A stretch of 64,000 nt of DNA from Micrasema longulum. Taxonomy: Eukaryota; Arthropoda; Insecta; Trichoptera; Brachycentridae. The stretch is from assembly GCA_022494885.1 (NCBI GenBank), contig JAGVSM010004551.1:124001-188000 (forward strand), given 5' to 3'. The translations under genes were made by a program, and so were the position numbers. A model generated the notes under the pieces. The model saw only the letters and a list, made by a program, of their open reading frames with translations. It was not told where the DNA came from and ran no database searches. Below are positions 10,320 to 21,437 of the stretch, in pieces (the first letter of the stretch is position 1; each line of letters starts with the position of its first letter).

Positions 10320-10565
10320 GATGAAAAATGTTTTAATGGCAAAGTGTATGTTTGACCGACGCCAACGCTCAATCGGTTTCCTCTGTACGCATCTCTACAC
10401 GCGTCGCGACGCGTGTGGGGAAACGTTACAATATCAAGGAACTTATGTGGCTACCCCACGAGACTAAAGTTACGACACTTATATAACATAACCGAAGAAG
10501 TTTATCCCAGCGCAGAGACTCTATACGTTGTTGTCTCTCAAAATTGAATGTAAGCATGGAAGTGT
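10320..10565 (+). promoter_or_regulatory. CpG-rich promoter-like patch with 20-bp palindrome
   Basis: This stretch is markedly richer in G/C and CpG than its surroundings. It contains a perfect palindrome, ACACGCGTCGCGACGCGTGT (10397-10416), and a TATATAA box near 10482. ATGGAAGT (from about 10556) runs straight into GTAAGTTT, a consensus splice donor. It could be the promoter and first exon of a gene or the promoter of an LTR element. I found no continuing coding sequence. Confidence 0.3.
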
Positions 10566-10669
10566 AAGTTTATGTAATAAATTAAAAACAAAGTGATGAG
10601 TATTTTAAGGGTATAATAATATTTATTATTTTATAAATTTATACGCCCAGAAGGCTTTTAAATGACAGG

Positions 10670-11825
10670 TACAACACTAACATTTAAGCTATTCATAGTA
10701 CAAGTAAATATGCAGGTACTCATCGATAAACCTCAGATTAATAATGCGCCAAGCTATAGAGGAGCCCAAACGTAGCAAAACGCATTCTATGATTATTGGG
10801 TATTAAGTTGGCTACACTTCGCAGCAAAACAATGGGCCGTACTCAGGTCGAGAAAAATCCTACCTCTGGGAAGTCAGGAACGGGGATCAGGGAGAGGAAT
10901 CTGGATGCTAAATCTCCAAGTCCTGGCTTCTGGGTTTAGTGGTGTTTAATTTTTTCGGTGAACACAGCATTTTCACTATGATTATGCGGGAAATATATCG
11001 ATGAATCCGACGGTGCTGCGGTCAAAAGATGAAAAGGTGTGCGGATACGGGCAAATGATTAAAAGGCGAGCGAATGCAGGCAGATAAATTATGAAACATG
11101 TGGTTGTCTCCAGAACAAATTATGCACAGGAAAAAATTGACTCTTGATGTTGGTTGCTATGGATATGGAAAATTGTTCTCATAGCAACCGTAGCTACCTC
11201 AAGCCATAGCAACGAATATAATAAAGAAATATTTGTGTTTTGAAAGATGGGAATTAACAGGATATGATGTAGGATGGGTGGACTTTCATCAACTGGGGGT
11301 ACATCTAGCCTCAAACCACTCAATCCCACCAATCACGCAACCAATATGAGTAAGAGTATACCAAAGCGTAGATTCTGTGTGAAGATGTGTTTGTATGAGA
11401 TATAGCATGGTTTAAAATAAAATGTAATTTATTAATTTAGAAATTTGTCTCAATATTTAAAATATCCACCAACGGTCCATTGAAATTTTAAATAAATTCC
11501 AATGCAACTTATTTCATAGATAAGATGTCGAGAGTATTTTAGTAATTTTGGTCTTTGATTCGATTTTTGTGATATAAAATTAACGTTGTTTGCCCACCAA
11601 ACGGTTACAGGTAACCTATATTGAGTGACGTGAAAAAGCGCCTTTAATTTCCTTTACCGGATATTCACCACCCAAACTCGCATCGAACAGTCGACGAACG
11701 GTCCTATAAAGTTTGAGCAAAACAGTTTTCTTGTTTTACACACTTTTATAGTGAAGATAACACTATCAATATGTGACAAAGTATATTAAAATGAAAATGT
11801 CCACAAAGGTCATGGAAAAACTCTA
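10670..11825. other. No gene recognised; mixed-composition sequence
   Basis: About 10780-11340 is closer to balanced composition than the flanks and has an imperfect inverted repeat (GGTTGCTATGG near 11150, CCATAGCAAC near 11205). A 70-codon minus frame at 11120-11332 resembles nothing I know. The patch may be an unrecognised element. Confidence 0.35.
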
Positions 11826-12663
11826 TTTATTATGGATAACTTATATAGCGCCATTTTCGTAATAAAATACCTCAAGGGCGCTTTACATGGTGATTCTATT
11901 GTCAAGTTAATTTAATTGAAGCTTTTAAATTTGTAATTTAATTAAAATAATTTATTTTGTTGTCACGTGCTACGGATTTATTCAAATGATTTAGAGAACA
12001 AGTGGGTTTTAAGTTTTTTCCGAAACATCACTTCACTTTCACAGCCTCGCACCTCTGCTGGAGAGCATTCCATGCCATAGGGCCTGCGACCGCAAATGCG
12101 CGTTCACTAAATTTAGTGCGCTGTTTGCGTAGAGGTATAATAACTTTTCCTCTCGCCGTAGACGTAGCTGATCTGGGCGTGAGACGCCTGTCAGCTAGTT
12201 CATTTGGAATGCATAGTTCCCTTAGATATTCCGGAGCAGAGTTGTGCAGCGACTTATACATAAGCCAACAGAGTTTGTATTCGACCCTCTGTGGAAAACG
12301 TAGCCAGTGTAGTTCCCGAAGTGGTGGAGTGATATGACTGAACTTAGAGATTCCGAAAATAAGTCTCGCTGCGGTATTCAATACAGATTGTAGGCGAGTC
12401 ATTTTTTTTATTGGTAGACCTGCATATATACCATTACAATAATCGACTCTAGACACTACAAACGCATTTATTAATTGACGGGCGGCATCAATCGGCAAAT
12501 TTTTGCGTATGCATTTAATTTGTCTCAGCTGGTAGAAGCATGAACTTATCGTTCTACTAATTTGAGCTTCGAGAGATAGGTCAGAATTGAGTAAAACTCG
12601 CAGTAGTTTAACGGTGGGTAAAGCGGTACTCCCTACATTAGGTAGAGCCGTATCCTGGATCAA
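11826..12663 (-). mobile_element. L2/CR1-like LINE, reverse transcriptase C-terminal part and 3' end
   Basis: A 211-codon frame (12028-12663) encodes the region after the polymerase core. Landmarks are 'LLRVLLNSDLSLEAQIS' (fingers/thumb boundary), 'SCFYQLRQIKCIRKNLP', 'AFVVSRVDYCNGIYAGLP', 'LQSVLNTAARLIFG', 'LRELHWLRFPQRVEYKLC' and 'RTKFSERAFAVAGPMAWNAL'. This order is diagnostic of L2/CR1-type LINE proteins. The frame stops a few residues early. 'FRKKLKTHLFSKSFE' in another frame just beyond is the true C-terminus, so a frameshift lies near 12025. The 3' UTR ends in the GGCGCTATATAAGTTATCC terminus. The 5' two thirds, with endonuclease and catalytic motifs, is absent. Confidence 0.85.
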
Positions 12664-13689
12664 ATTCTACTAAACGTTATATCATATTATAAAAAAGTCT
12701 TGGATAAAAACGTGTTTAATTTTTCTCTTTAAAGTTTTTCAGGTAAAAATAAAAATTTTGTCACACACTTGCAAAATAATTTTTACGTATTAAAAATTGT
12801 TGATTAATATTTAAAAGAGGTTTTAAGCATGTCTGAATAATAACTGCACCTTTAAAGGCATTTAATGTCGATGGTTTATGCAACTGGTGAAGGACCAATA
12901 TTCTTATATTTATGATTCTTCTATACGTGTGATGTCACTGAACTCGTCCTAAAAGACTTAACCGATTTACATGCGGTTTTCAGAGACATACAGATCTTTG
13001 CGCTATGCGTTTTGGTAGATATTAAAATCTTCAATCTAATATGTAATAAAGAAGTAAGGAGAATACATGTTTAATTCATCGATCTACCAGGGTTGCATTC
13101 GATGAGAATGCATTTATAAAAAAATGGAAGGATGTTGTTTTTTTGGTTTTAAAAAGTTTGTTTTTGAATGTTTACAAACAACATTCGCTTTTTATGGATC
13201 CCAATCAGATTATTTCCTTACATTCCTTATAATTTCTTCCCATTTATTTCTTTTTACTGGATTTTTAGTAACACTAAAATAATATTAGCTGTCATTTAAT
13301 ACATTTTTGAAAATTGCGTTCATGAATAAAGTGCACCCCTGTTGGTGAAAAGACCGGAGTTTGACGTTTGCAAAAATAAGCCATATTTAAAAAAAAAAAT
13401 ATTTTGTGTTCTTTAATTCAACCATAAACAAGTACCTAGGTACCTACTTAAATTCAATATTTGAATATCAACAATTTTTGGTTTTGGAATTTTATCATTA
13501 ACAAATACCTAGGTATCTACTTATCAATGAAAAGCCTTTTCCCAAGGTAATAGCAGGCAAGCCAACGCTCGGGCAGGACAACGTCTGTCGGCTCCGCTAG
13601 TGTACCTATGTATAAATGTAAAATGTAATAAATAATATTTAATAATGTATAGTATCTAAATTTGTTGCAACATAGAAGGAAAACATTTC
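12664..13689. other. No gene; two short direct repeats
   Basis: Non-coding. ACAAGTACCTAGGTACCTAC (from about 13429) recurs as ACAAATACCTAGGTATCTAC (from about 13501). The sequence between them is A/T-rich. Confidence 0.4.
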
Positions 13690-14017
13690 TGAGAACGGAA
13701 TATGTAAGTCTAGCCATTAACAGGGTTTATGACCTTTCATTGACTGGTTTTAGTGACCACTTATATACACTGCGTAATTTTTACCATTCTGACTATGTTT
13801 AAACATCCACATTTCCTCAACTCTTCCATATGTTGATATTTGTAAAGTAAAAGAGTTGAAACCTTTACCATGTGGGTGAAATTCATCCGGCTAAATCAAT
13901 TCACCTACTAGGCAACGCCTGAAAACAATTTTCCTATTTTTATACATCTTCTAATACCAGTTAGTTAATTCGACAATGTTTGAAATATGTCCAAATGTTT
14001 CATATTACACAACATGT
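13690..14017 (-). mobile_element. MITE-1 copy
   Basis: It carries the family blocks in reversed order: TAGCCATTAACAGGG, GACTGGTTTTAGTGACCACT, CTAGGCAACGCCTGAAAAC, and a degenerate AATATGTCCAAATGTTT module at the right. It is diverged, with no coding capacity. Confidence 0.75.
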
Positions 14018-14773
14018 AAACCAGAATGGTTGTTGGATAGTCTTAGAGCCCATAGTAAATAATTAATAAAATTAAAAAAACAATACGGCTGCGAGACAAC
14101 AATGAAAAATATCTTTAGTGCGCAAAAAAACACTACCCTACTGTCAAAATTGAGGGAGAAAAGACTGACAATGCTCTAAATAAAATAAATGGAATAGTTC
14201 TATAATGACCGTATTTAGGGCTTACCGCGTACAAATTATTTGAAAAGTATTATCATATTATTGACAAGGGATGCTACGTGAGCAATACTTAAAATCCGCC
14301 CATTCACATTATCATTTTACAAATACCACGGTTTAAGAAATAAGGCTTTGTCATTGAGAAAACAGTCCACAAACCGCAATTTCCGATCTTGTCTTAAAAT
14401 AGGAAACAAAACGACTTATTTTCGAATAACGTTTTTACAAGAGTGAACAATTATTTATGGTTAGCAGGAAATGAAAGGGGTAGGTTGGGACGATCACTGA
14501 GAGATTTATAGAAATTTAGTTCGTATTATATCGACGCCGATACAAAATATCTATTTCATGGTTCGTTTGAAATAAAGAGGTCAAGACGTGCTTACGTCTA
14601 CTTAGATAATTCAAATGTCACGGTATAAATGTCGAAGAGATGATCATATAGGGCCGATTACATATTGCCTTTGCTCTGGTTAAATCGACTGTCCTGAACT
14701 ACTATGCAAACTTTCTATCAATGTTCCTTCCAAAGTTTTAAGAAATAACCCTCTTCTTCACATACACGATCAC
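14018..14773. other. No gene recognised
   Basis: Non-coding. No open frame or repeat match seen. Confidence 0.4.
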
Positions 14774-14949
14774 GGCCTCCGTGGTGTAGTGGTCAAGACG
14801 CTTGACTCACGCACGGAAGGTTCCGGGTTCGATTCCCGGTGAGAACACAAAAATTAAACATGTGATTTTTCTCAAGCCTGGGTGCTCTGTGATGTAATTC
14901 ACCACTATAATTAGGCCTCCTGGCCTGTTGTAGTGCAAAAAAAAAAAAA
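14774..14949 (+). mobile_element. SINE-A, best copy
   Basis: The tRNA-like head begins GGCCTCCGTGGTGTAGTGGT (A box), with GGTTCCGGGTTCGATTCCC as B box. The body runs through CTCAAGCCTGGGTGCTCTG and a 3' segment GGCCTCCTGGCCTGTTGTAG, then an A-rich tail. The 5' head and the sequence after the B box do not form an acceptor stem, so it is not a tRNA. LINE-driven mobilisation is expected for the class. No clear target duplication was found. Confidence 0.85.
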
Positions 14950-15298
14950 TGTTTAAAAAAATACCTCTTGTTTCATCTAATTATAGGTAAAATTTATATT
15001 TATAACGAACTTTTAATAATTTTAATGTAATTAATGAATCATTTAACATAGATTTATTTGCCAATAATCTTAATGACGTACGGCGTTTGCTTTCGAAATA
15101 ATTCGAAGTATTTTTTCTTTTGAATTTACATTAAATTACTATTCATTTTATGTTCAAGAATCTTTTTTAACTTACTGTGATGCTACTTGTGAAAACCTGT
15201 AATTGGCTTATTTGTTTTTTGTTTTGTTATATATATAAGATAATTATAGCTGTTGGTTATCCAAATAAATAAAATAAATAAATAAAAAGATAAATAAA
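14950..15298. other. No gene recognised
   Basis: AT-rich, ending in an AATAAATAAATAAAAAG tract like the LINE tails elsewhere. Confidence 0.4.
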
Positions 15299-15472
15299 AG
15301 TCAACATATGGAAGAGTTGAGGAAACGTGGATGTTCAAACATAGGCAGAATGGTGAATGTTACACAGTGTGTGAAGTGGTCACTTAAGCCAGCCAATGGC
15401 AGGTCATAAGCCCTATAAATGCCTAGACTTCTATATTCCCTTCTCAAAATTGTTTTCCCTCTCTGTTGCAAC
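15299..15472 (+). mobile_element. MITE-1 copy, right half
   Basis: It contains GTCAACATATGGAAGAGTTG, GGCAGAATGGTGAATGTTAC, the AAGTGGTCACTTAAGCCAGC block and TGCCTAGACTTCTATATTCC. It ends near CTCTCTGTTGCAACA. It is preceded by an A/T LINE-like tail. Confidence 0.75.
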
Positions 15473-16125
15473 AAATTTAAATTCCAATCTGTTTTATTTT
15501 ATCAATATTATGCCGGGTATGGAGCTAATAAATCAAGTATTTTTGTCATGTAAACTTGAGAATCGTAATGTGAGATGGATACAATTTTCACAACAGTTCT
15601 TAACTTAATCCAACTTATCCTAACTTAACCCTAACCTCACACTTAACCTAATCCAATCTATCTTTACATAATAAAATAAATACCGACATTCTTGTCGTGA
15701 TTTTTTTAGTTATTGTGCCGTGTATCAAAACTCCTTCTTGCCAACGTTTTGGATAGCGTTCCAGCGTCCATCATTTTGGTAGATGTATGTTTAGGGTTTT
15801 ATTGCATTGTATAGAAATATTTTAATTTTTTTTTTTAAATAAAAAAGACAGGATCACTCCTTTTTATGCTTCATCACAAATGTTCTTTTCCAGGAACTAT
15901 TATAATGTCATGAAATATACATTTGGGATTTTCTATGAAGCTTTAGACTTAAGACGATAACGAAAAAAACTATTTTTCAAAAATATAACTAGGACAAAAT
16001 GATAACCAAATTATTAGGTCGTAAATTTACTTTTAAAAAATATAAAAATTTAATCAGTTTGAATGCATTGAATTTAGTAATTTATTTATATATTCAATTT
16101 ACATAAACTACATTTGATAGAAATT
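15473..16125. other. No gene recognised
   Basis: AT-rich. A short TTAACCTAA-like run lies at about 15600-15655 but is not a regular telomeric array. Confidence 0.4.
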
Positions 16126-16806
16126 AACATATAAGTCTGAGCATTGCAGGGCTTACGACCTGTCATTGGCTGGTTTAAGTGGTCTTTTTACACATTGCTT
16201 AACATTCACCATTCACCATTCTACCTTGCTCTTTATTAAAAAAAATAGAAATAATAATTTAAATGTTGTATTTTTTTTCTTAAAATTTACTCAAATATTC
16301 CAATTTTGGTGACCATTTTCAGCTAGTTGTGAGTTGTAAAATCATTGCTACACAAACATATTTTTTTGTGTAGCACTGATTGAAAACACCGTATATTTTT
16401 TTTTGTCATTAATATTTTATATTCAAAATATCTACTTTTTAAAAATAAAACGAAAACATTACTGTAAGACGACACTCCCCATTATGTACACAAGAATTGT
16501 TTTTTCTTCTACGTAATGAGAAACATTAATGTAAAAACATTTGTTAATTTGAAATAAAATGTGAATTTGGTCGTAATACTACGTATTTTCTTTTTTTAAT
16601 GAATTTACAATTTAAAAAATCTAACCACTAGAAAATGTAAAGCAAGTGGGGGTAGAGTGAGGTGCAAACCTCAGATCTTTGATCGGTGATTCAGCAATAC
16701 TAGCCACGAGACCACAACCCATTTTTTCCTTCAATTTTTTCATCTGTTGGTCTTTGTGAAGTTAAAGAGCTGAAACCTTAATCGATGGGGGTGATATTCT
16801 GTAAAA
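16126..16806 (-). mobile_element. MITE-1 copy split by nested SINE-D and LINE pieces
   Basis: MITE-1 sequence (16126-16226: GCAGGGCTTACGACCTGTCA ... ACCATTCTACC) resumes at about 16727-16806 (CTTCAATTTTTTCATCTGTT ... GCTGAAACC) in the correct order. Between them is a SINE-D copy (about 16308-16340 and 16620-16722, minus strand). That copy is itself interrupted at about 16340-16618 by a LINE 3' UTR piece. This gives three layers of insertion. Confidence 0.65.
16395..16615 (+). mobile_element. LINE 3' UTR fragment inserted in SINE-D
   Basis: CACTCCCCATTATGTACACA, AGAATTGTTTTTTCTTCTAC and the flanking bases match the complement of 26900-27000, the 3' UTR of the minus-strand LINE at 26590-27170. 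Confidence 0.6.
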
Positions 16807-17024
16807 TGACTGAAAATTATTAATTCTAAAAATCCCTGCAGCAAAAGACTATTTGAAAAGCCGTCAAAAAGATGGAAGGACAGTTGGTTGCCATCATCCC
16901 AGGACAGTTCATCGTCACAAACTGGTCATACGACCTAGGCCAAGAGTAAAAATAAAAAGTCATAATTAAACTAGCTTAGGTTTATGAACTCGTATGTCAA
17001 ATTAGTTTGCAGATAAAATAAAAT

Positions 17025-17380
17025 AAATAAAACAACTTTGTTTTTAACCACTAATTTTTTTATTATTATTATTTTTTCCAACGACCGGTTTCAAAGTAAA
17101 TGAGCTTCTTCGTCAAGGTTTACGTAACTTATGAATTAATTCCTATTTTATTTTTATCGTGTTTACTAAATACTACACGTGGACCCAATAAATCAAGTCT
17201 GTTTTTTCTTACAGGGGTGGTTATTTGATATCGATATTTCGAAGCTAGATAGGAGAGGACTAAAAGAAATATTGTTTATTTGGCTATTAATTACAAAGTT
17301 GTTTTTTTTTTATAATGAATAACCGTAAAGTGAATGCTTCAAATATAAACTTTATATTTTGTAGATGTTTGTAAAAAAAT
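17025..17380 (-). mobile_element. Penelope-like element 3' end
   Basis: On the minus strand the end of an endonuclease frame, 'INSQINNISFSPLLSSFE', matches the end of the GIY-YIG protein at 31440-31884. Next come TTGATTTATTGGGTCCACGT, a hammerhead-like segment (CTTGACGAAGAAGC ... TTTGAAACCGGTCG, about 17085-17130), and a tail ending AACAAAGTTGTTTTATTTAT. It is heavily 5'-truncated. Confidence 0.7.
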
Positions 17381-17577
17381 ATTGATACTGATTTGAGTTT
17401 TGCCTTAATTTCTGATAAGTTTAAATAATGTTTTTTTCTTACTTTTAATTAAATTTGTACTTAATATTACATAAATATTATATCTGATGGAAATAATTAA
17501 AAATAATAATGTGAATTGATTTACTTTTAGTTAATTATATATGTCTGGGTGGATGAGAAATACATATATGAGTTTGC
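17381..17577. other. No gene recognised
   Basis: A/T-rich spacer. Confidence 0.3.
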
Positions 17578-17645
17578 GAAGTAGAACCAGAACCATGGAC
17601 AAGTATTTTCGACTCAAAAACTGCTCTCAGAAAAAAAATCCATAC
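17578..17645 (+). repeat. SINE-C upstream module, solitary copy
   Basis: TAGAACCAGAACCATGGACA and the following CGACTCAAAAACTGCTCTCA match a ~60-base module. The same module precedes tRNA-like heads at 20005-20042 and 32318-32395 and, on the minus strand, at 43478-43545 and 43598-43645. Here no tRNA-like head follows. Confidence 0.55.
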
Positions 17646-17960
17646 AATTAGATACTCTTATTTTTACCGAGTGCGAGTAAACATTTACTGTACATAATTT
17701 CCCGTAGCACTGAATTTCCTTATTGTATTTATTACAATTTAAAAATAATAAAAATATACATAATTGACTTGAATATTATTGAAAATTAAGGCAAAAAGTG
17801 ATAAACATAATTTAGTTTTTAGGTTTTTTTTTGCGTATTAATTATTTCAATAAAGTTATAAAAACATAGCTTTATTAAAGTTCATAAATAAATATAAAAG
17901 TAAACATGAAAATATATGGTACATAAACAATTACGCAATATGCGATCGCTAAAGCGTATT

Positions 17961-19034
17961 TAACTAACTAACTAACTAACTAACCATCACGCCATTTCCC
18001 CAGAGGGGTAGGCAGAGAGGATAGAACGCCACACCACTCTGTCCTGGCACACTTCCTTTGCTTCCTTCACATTCATACATCTTCTCATGCACGCACGTCG
18101 ATTATTCCGACTTTTCACATGACCACTTTCAAGAATTTGTTGTACTTGATCATGCCATGTCTTTCTCGGCCTTCCTCGACTTCTACAACCAGACACATTC
18201 GTATCATAAATCTTTTTAGCCGTTCTTTCATCATTCATTCGCTCCACATGACCGAACCATCGCAAAGACCTTTCTTAATTTTGTCGATAATGCTTAACTC
18301 AGCCTTGCATTCTGCTCTAATTTCGACATTAGGGCACCTATCATACATTGTTTTTCCGCACATTCGCCTGAGGGATCGCATTTCAACAGCATTCAGTCTA
18401 CTTTCGTCCCTTTTTTTTCCAACTCCATGCTTCGCTTCCATACATTAGGGTTGGTACCAGAACTCCATTATGAACTGCTAATTTAGCCTCTTGCGATAGA
18501 CATTTATTTGCTACGACAGACTTTAAGGCACCATTAACTCTGTTACCGGCACTAACCCTCCTTTCAATATCCTTGTCCATATTTCCATCTCTAGTAAACA
18601 TACTACCCAGATATACAAATTCTTCGACCTGTTTCAAACTATCTCCATTTACTACAATCTTACATTCAGTCATAGTTACATTTCTTTCAAAGACCATGAC
18701 GTTTCGACTTTTGCACATTCATTAGCAAATCACTCTCCTTGCACACTTCGTAAACCTTTGTAACCAAGGATTGCAGTTCCTCTTCGCTGTCAGCTAGGAG
18801 GGCTGCGTCATCGGCGTACAGAAGGCAACTGACAGTAAGATTACTCATTTTCGCTCCCACATCCATACTTTTCAATTCTCTCATACATTTATCCATGTAT
18901 ATGTTGAATAACCACGGTGACATTACACATCCCTGTTTGACTCCTTTAGGGTATTTTGTCGGTAAATAAAGAAAATCTTTCGCCATAATTTTCATAAACT
19001 TTTTCCTTTTCATTACGGTTAAGGCGTCTTTCAA
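17961..19034 (-). pseudogene. RTE-like LINE reverse transcriptase, frameshifted 3' half
   Basis: Four overlapping minus-strand frames read in order. They are 'KQGCVMSPWLFNIYMDKC' and 'LLYADDAALLADS' (polymerase motifs, catalytic Y-A-D-D), then 'VEEFVYLGSMFTRDGNMDKD', 'LAVHNGVLVPTLMYGSEAW', 'RLNAVEMRSLRRMCGKTMYD', and finally 'LRWFGHVERM'-type sequence with 'RSRGRPRKTWHDQVQQIL'. This is the C-terminal half of an RTE-type endonuclease/reverse transcriptase common in insects. At least two frameshifts (near 18710 and 18260-18440) disable it. The endonuclease half is missing. The minus-strand 3' end terminates in a (TTAG)n microsatellite at 17961-17984. Confidence 0.85.
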
Positions 19035-19780
19035 AATGTGGGCATCTGACTTTTATGTACGTCAGAGATGAAAAAATGTAAACTTGTCAAAACCATAAAC
19101 ATTTACTTGAAAATGAAAATAAATTGTCTTAACTTTTATAATCGAAAGTATGATTGAAATGAAATTATGACCTAATAAATGAAATAATATTATAACTGTA
19201 AGACCAAAGTGTTCTTAAATATACTCTCGGTATCCAGGTGGTTGAAAAATACAGTCCTCTGTGTGAAATTTAAGAATAACCCTTTATTTATTTAGTTTTT
19301 TATTGCTACTTTTTAGCACGAACACTTGACAAATGTTCTTCTCTGCTCTCTGTTAATGTTTAATTTTTGTAAATGTATTTATTTATTTTTTTAAATTTGC
19401 CTTTGATAAAAACTGATAAAACTTACATATTTGGCTATATATATATTTTATTTTAAAAACGTAAATTTACTTTTACCTAAGATTTATAAAAAAATTAAAG
19501 CTAAAAATTTAACAAGATTTACAAAAAGAAAGAAAGGTAGAAAGTTTAAACAATTTAAGAATAAATGTAGAACACAAATTAAAAAATAAAATATTCTAGA
19601 GTAATAAAACAAGAAAACCATGAGTACAGTTTCATACAGATGGGCGAAGTGAACAAAAAATTGTATATATTATGAAATGCATAAATAAATAAATATAATT
19701 ACCATTCACCATCTTTTAAAAAGTTCGAAAGGTTTTTTCTATAGGAACAATACCCTATAATTAATATTGATATCATTTCA
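19035..19780. other. No gene recognised
   Basis: A/T-rich, with a short (TA)n near 19437. Confidence 0.4.
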
Positions 19781-20010
19781 AGTCGCTAGAATTCCACTCG
19801 TCCACACGTTTTGTAGCTGCATGACGTGCTGTAATTATGCTCCTATCGGTTATAATTGAAACAGATCTTAATTGGAAACGAGTAACTAGAATCCCAACCA
19901 TCCATGCGCTCGGTAGCTCCAAGACGTGCTGGGATATTTATTTATTGTTAAGCGCCCTTGAGGTGATTTTCACGAAAAAGAAGCTATGTCAATTATCTAA
20001 CTATAATAAT
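19781..20010 (+). mobile_element. L2-like LINE 3' end with repeated internal motif
   Basis: A ~52-base motif (GCTAGAATTCCACTCGTCCA ... GTAGCTGCATGACGTGCTG) occurs at about 19782 and again at about 19887. The L2-like terminus AAGCGCCCTTGAGGTGATTT follows. At 32715-33070 the same motif appears three times before the same terminus, so the motif belongs to this element's 3' region. Confidence 0.55.
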
Positions 20011-20275
20011 CACCCTGAACGAATGTTTTTGACTCAATAACTGCTGCGTTGTGAAGTGATTGGCACGTTCGCCTACCATTTTCGAGGACCTGGGATTGAT
20101 TCCTGATAGGGTACACTTGAAATATTAATGTTTAAGTTTGTTTAAATTGCAATATTCCGTTGTCACTGGACTAGCATCTTAAACAAAAGACTGATTCATT
20201 TACCTTCATGTAACAGGTGACCGAGATACATTGCAGTGTTCTATGCATCACTGATGAAAAAAAATACACTTTTAA
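20008..20275 (+). mobile_element. SINE-B with SINE-C upstream module
   Basis: The upstream module (GAACGAATGTTTTTGACTCA) leads into a tRNA-like head (GTGAAGTGATTGGCACGTTC, B-box-like GGGATTGATTCCTGATAGGG). The family core follows (CACTGGACTAGCATCT, TTACCTTCATGTAAC), then TTCTATGCATCACTGATG. Confidence 0.7.
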
Positions 20276-20539
20276 AAAATGTAAAAGGATTCGCATGAAT
20301 GAATAGTGTACGAACAGTTCTACTACATTTAGATATTATTTTTCTAAATTACTCTTAAAAATTACTATTAAAATATAAAAGTAGAACGAAGACCTATATT
20401 TAATTATATTCCAAAATGTAAAAGTCTTGATTGAAAGCCACAGTAAATACCCAAAGTCCTCGGGGGCTTTTCAATAATCCCATTTCGCCTGTTTATCTGA
20501 GAGAACTCTTCTAACCTCTATCAAGACATGGACCATCTA

Positions 20540-20960
20540 TTTGTTTTAGTACTGAAAGAACCCTTTTAATACCCATTCAGCGCTCAATTATTTTTGCCTC
20601 CTATTTTAACAGCAGTAGCTGCTCGATTATGGAATAATCTACCCACTAATGTCAAAGACGCCCCTTCTTTATTTACATTGAAATCAATTTTAAAATATCT
20701 CTATCGAGACATTTTAGTTATGTCTTTCTCCTTTATTCTTTCCTTTCCGTCCCTTCTCTACTTTTAATAGTGTTGTGTAGATTTTTAGTTTATTTTTATT
20801 TCAAATTTAGTAAAAAAAAGGATTCTGTGTTAATATAGGGTACATAATATGTTTATATTCTTCTTATTTTCTCAAACTGAACGATTCGGGTAGATAGGAA
20901 GAAATTGCCTTAAGGCAATATACCCGCCCTTCTGTGTAAATATAATGTTAAATAAATACA
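20540..20960 (+). mobile_element. LINE 3' end: reverse transcriptase C-terminus and 3' UTR
   Basis: A plus-strand frame encodes 'AVAARLWNNLPTNVKDAPSL' then 'FTLKSILKYL', the same C-terminal signature as at 3165 and 27060. The 3' UTR ends AGAAATTGCCTTAAGGCAAT, ATACCCGCCC and AATAAATAC. That terminus is shared with 26596-26690, 39946-40078 and 54352-54488. Confidence 0.75.
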
Positions 20961-20984
20961 AACAAATTTAAATATTTTGTTTAT

Positions 20985-21425
20985 TTTATTTTATTCATTT
21001 ATATATACGCCCAATGGGCATTTCTAAGGACATAATATGTTTACAAAAAAAATATTTAAAAAATTATAAAGACACAATGGTATATAATAGACTTGGTGGG
21101 AGTAGAAGCGGGAGAGAGGTGTTTATAATTAAATTTGATTAAGTGATTTTATGAAAGAAGACAACTTGTAATCAAAAAAGTTAAGACTGGTATGTTTGTT
21201 GACAGACCTACGAATTCTGGGCATTGGGGAATGAAAACCATAGTTAGTTCTATGGTTATCTGTATGAAAAAATAAGTTTTGTCTAAAGGTTTCTAGTTAG
21301 CATATTTAGTTTTATTGAGCTCAGTAGTTCAGGCGTATCAAAGAGTGATTTGAGAATTTTAGACAGGACTAGAAGGTCGGATTTATTTTGACGGTCTTGA
21401 AGAGAAGATATATTTAAGCTAGTTT
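20985..21425 (-). mobile_element. LINE 3' end with reverse transcriptase C-terminus
   Basis: Minus-strand frames encode 'SLQDRQNKSDLLVLSKILKS', 'LSSIKLNMLTRN', then after a frameshift near 21285 'TNYGFHSPMPRIRRSVN' and 'FFDYKLSSFIKSL'. The order matches the end of jockey/CR1 proteins. The 3' UTR ends in the GCCCAATGGGC hairpin-like block and an (AATAA)n tail at about 20985-21015. Confidence 0.7.
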
Positions 21426-21437
21426 TTCATTTATTCA

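Noticed and set aside
12002..12337. 111-codon plus-strand frame
   Set aside because: Antisense shadow of the L2-like reverse transcriptase fragment.
14774..14850. tRNA gene (A and B boxes with tRNA spacing)
   Set aside because: The 5' and 3' ends do not form an acceptor stem, the sequence continues into a body and A tail, and several diverged copies exist. It is a SINE.
15600..15655. Interstitial telomere repeat (TTAACC-like run)
   Set aside because: Units are irregular and not an array of TTAGG/CCTAA, the usual insect telomere unit.
17961..17984. Tandem repeat array or CRISPR-like repeat
   Set aside because: It is a simple (AACT)n microsatellite at the end of an RTE-type LINE, as expected for that class.
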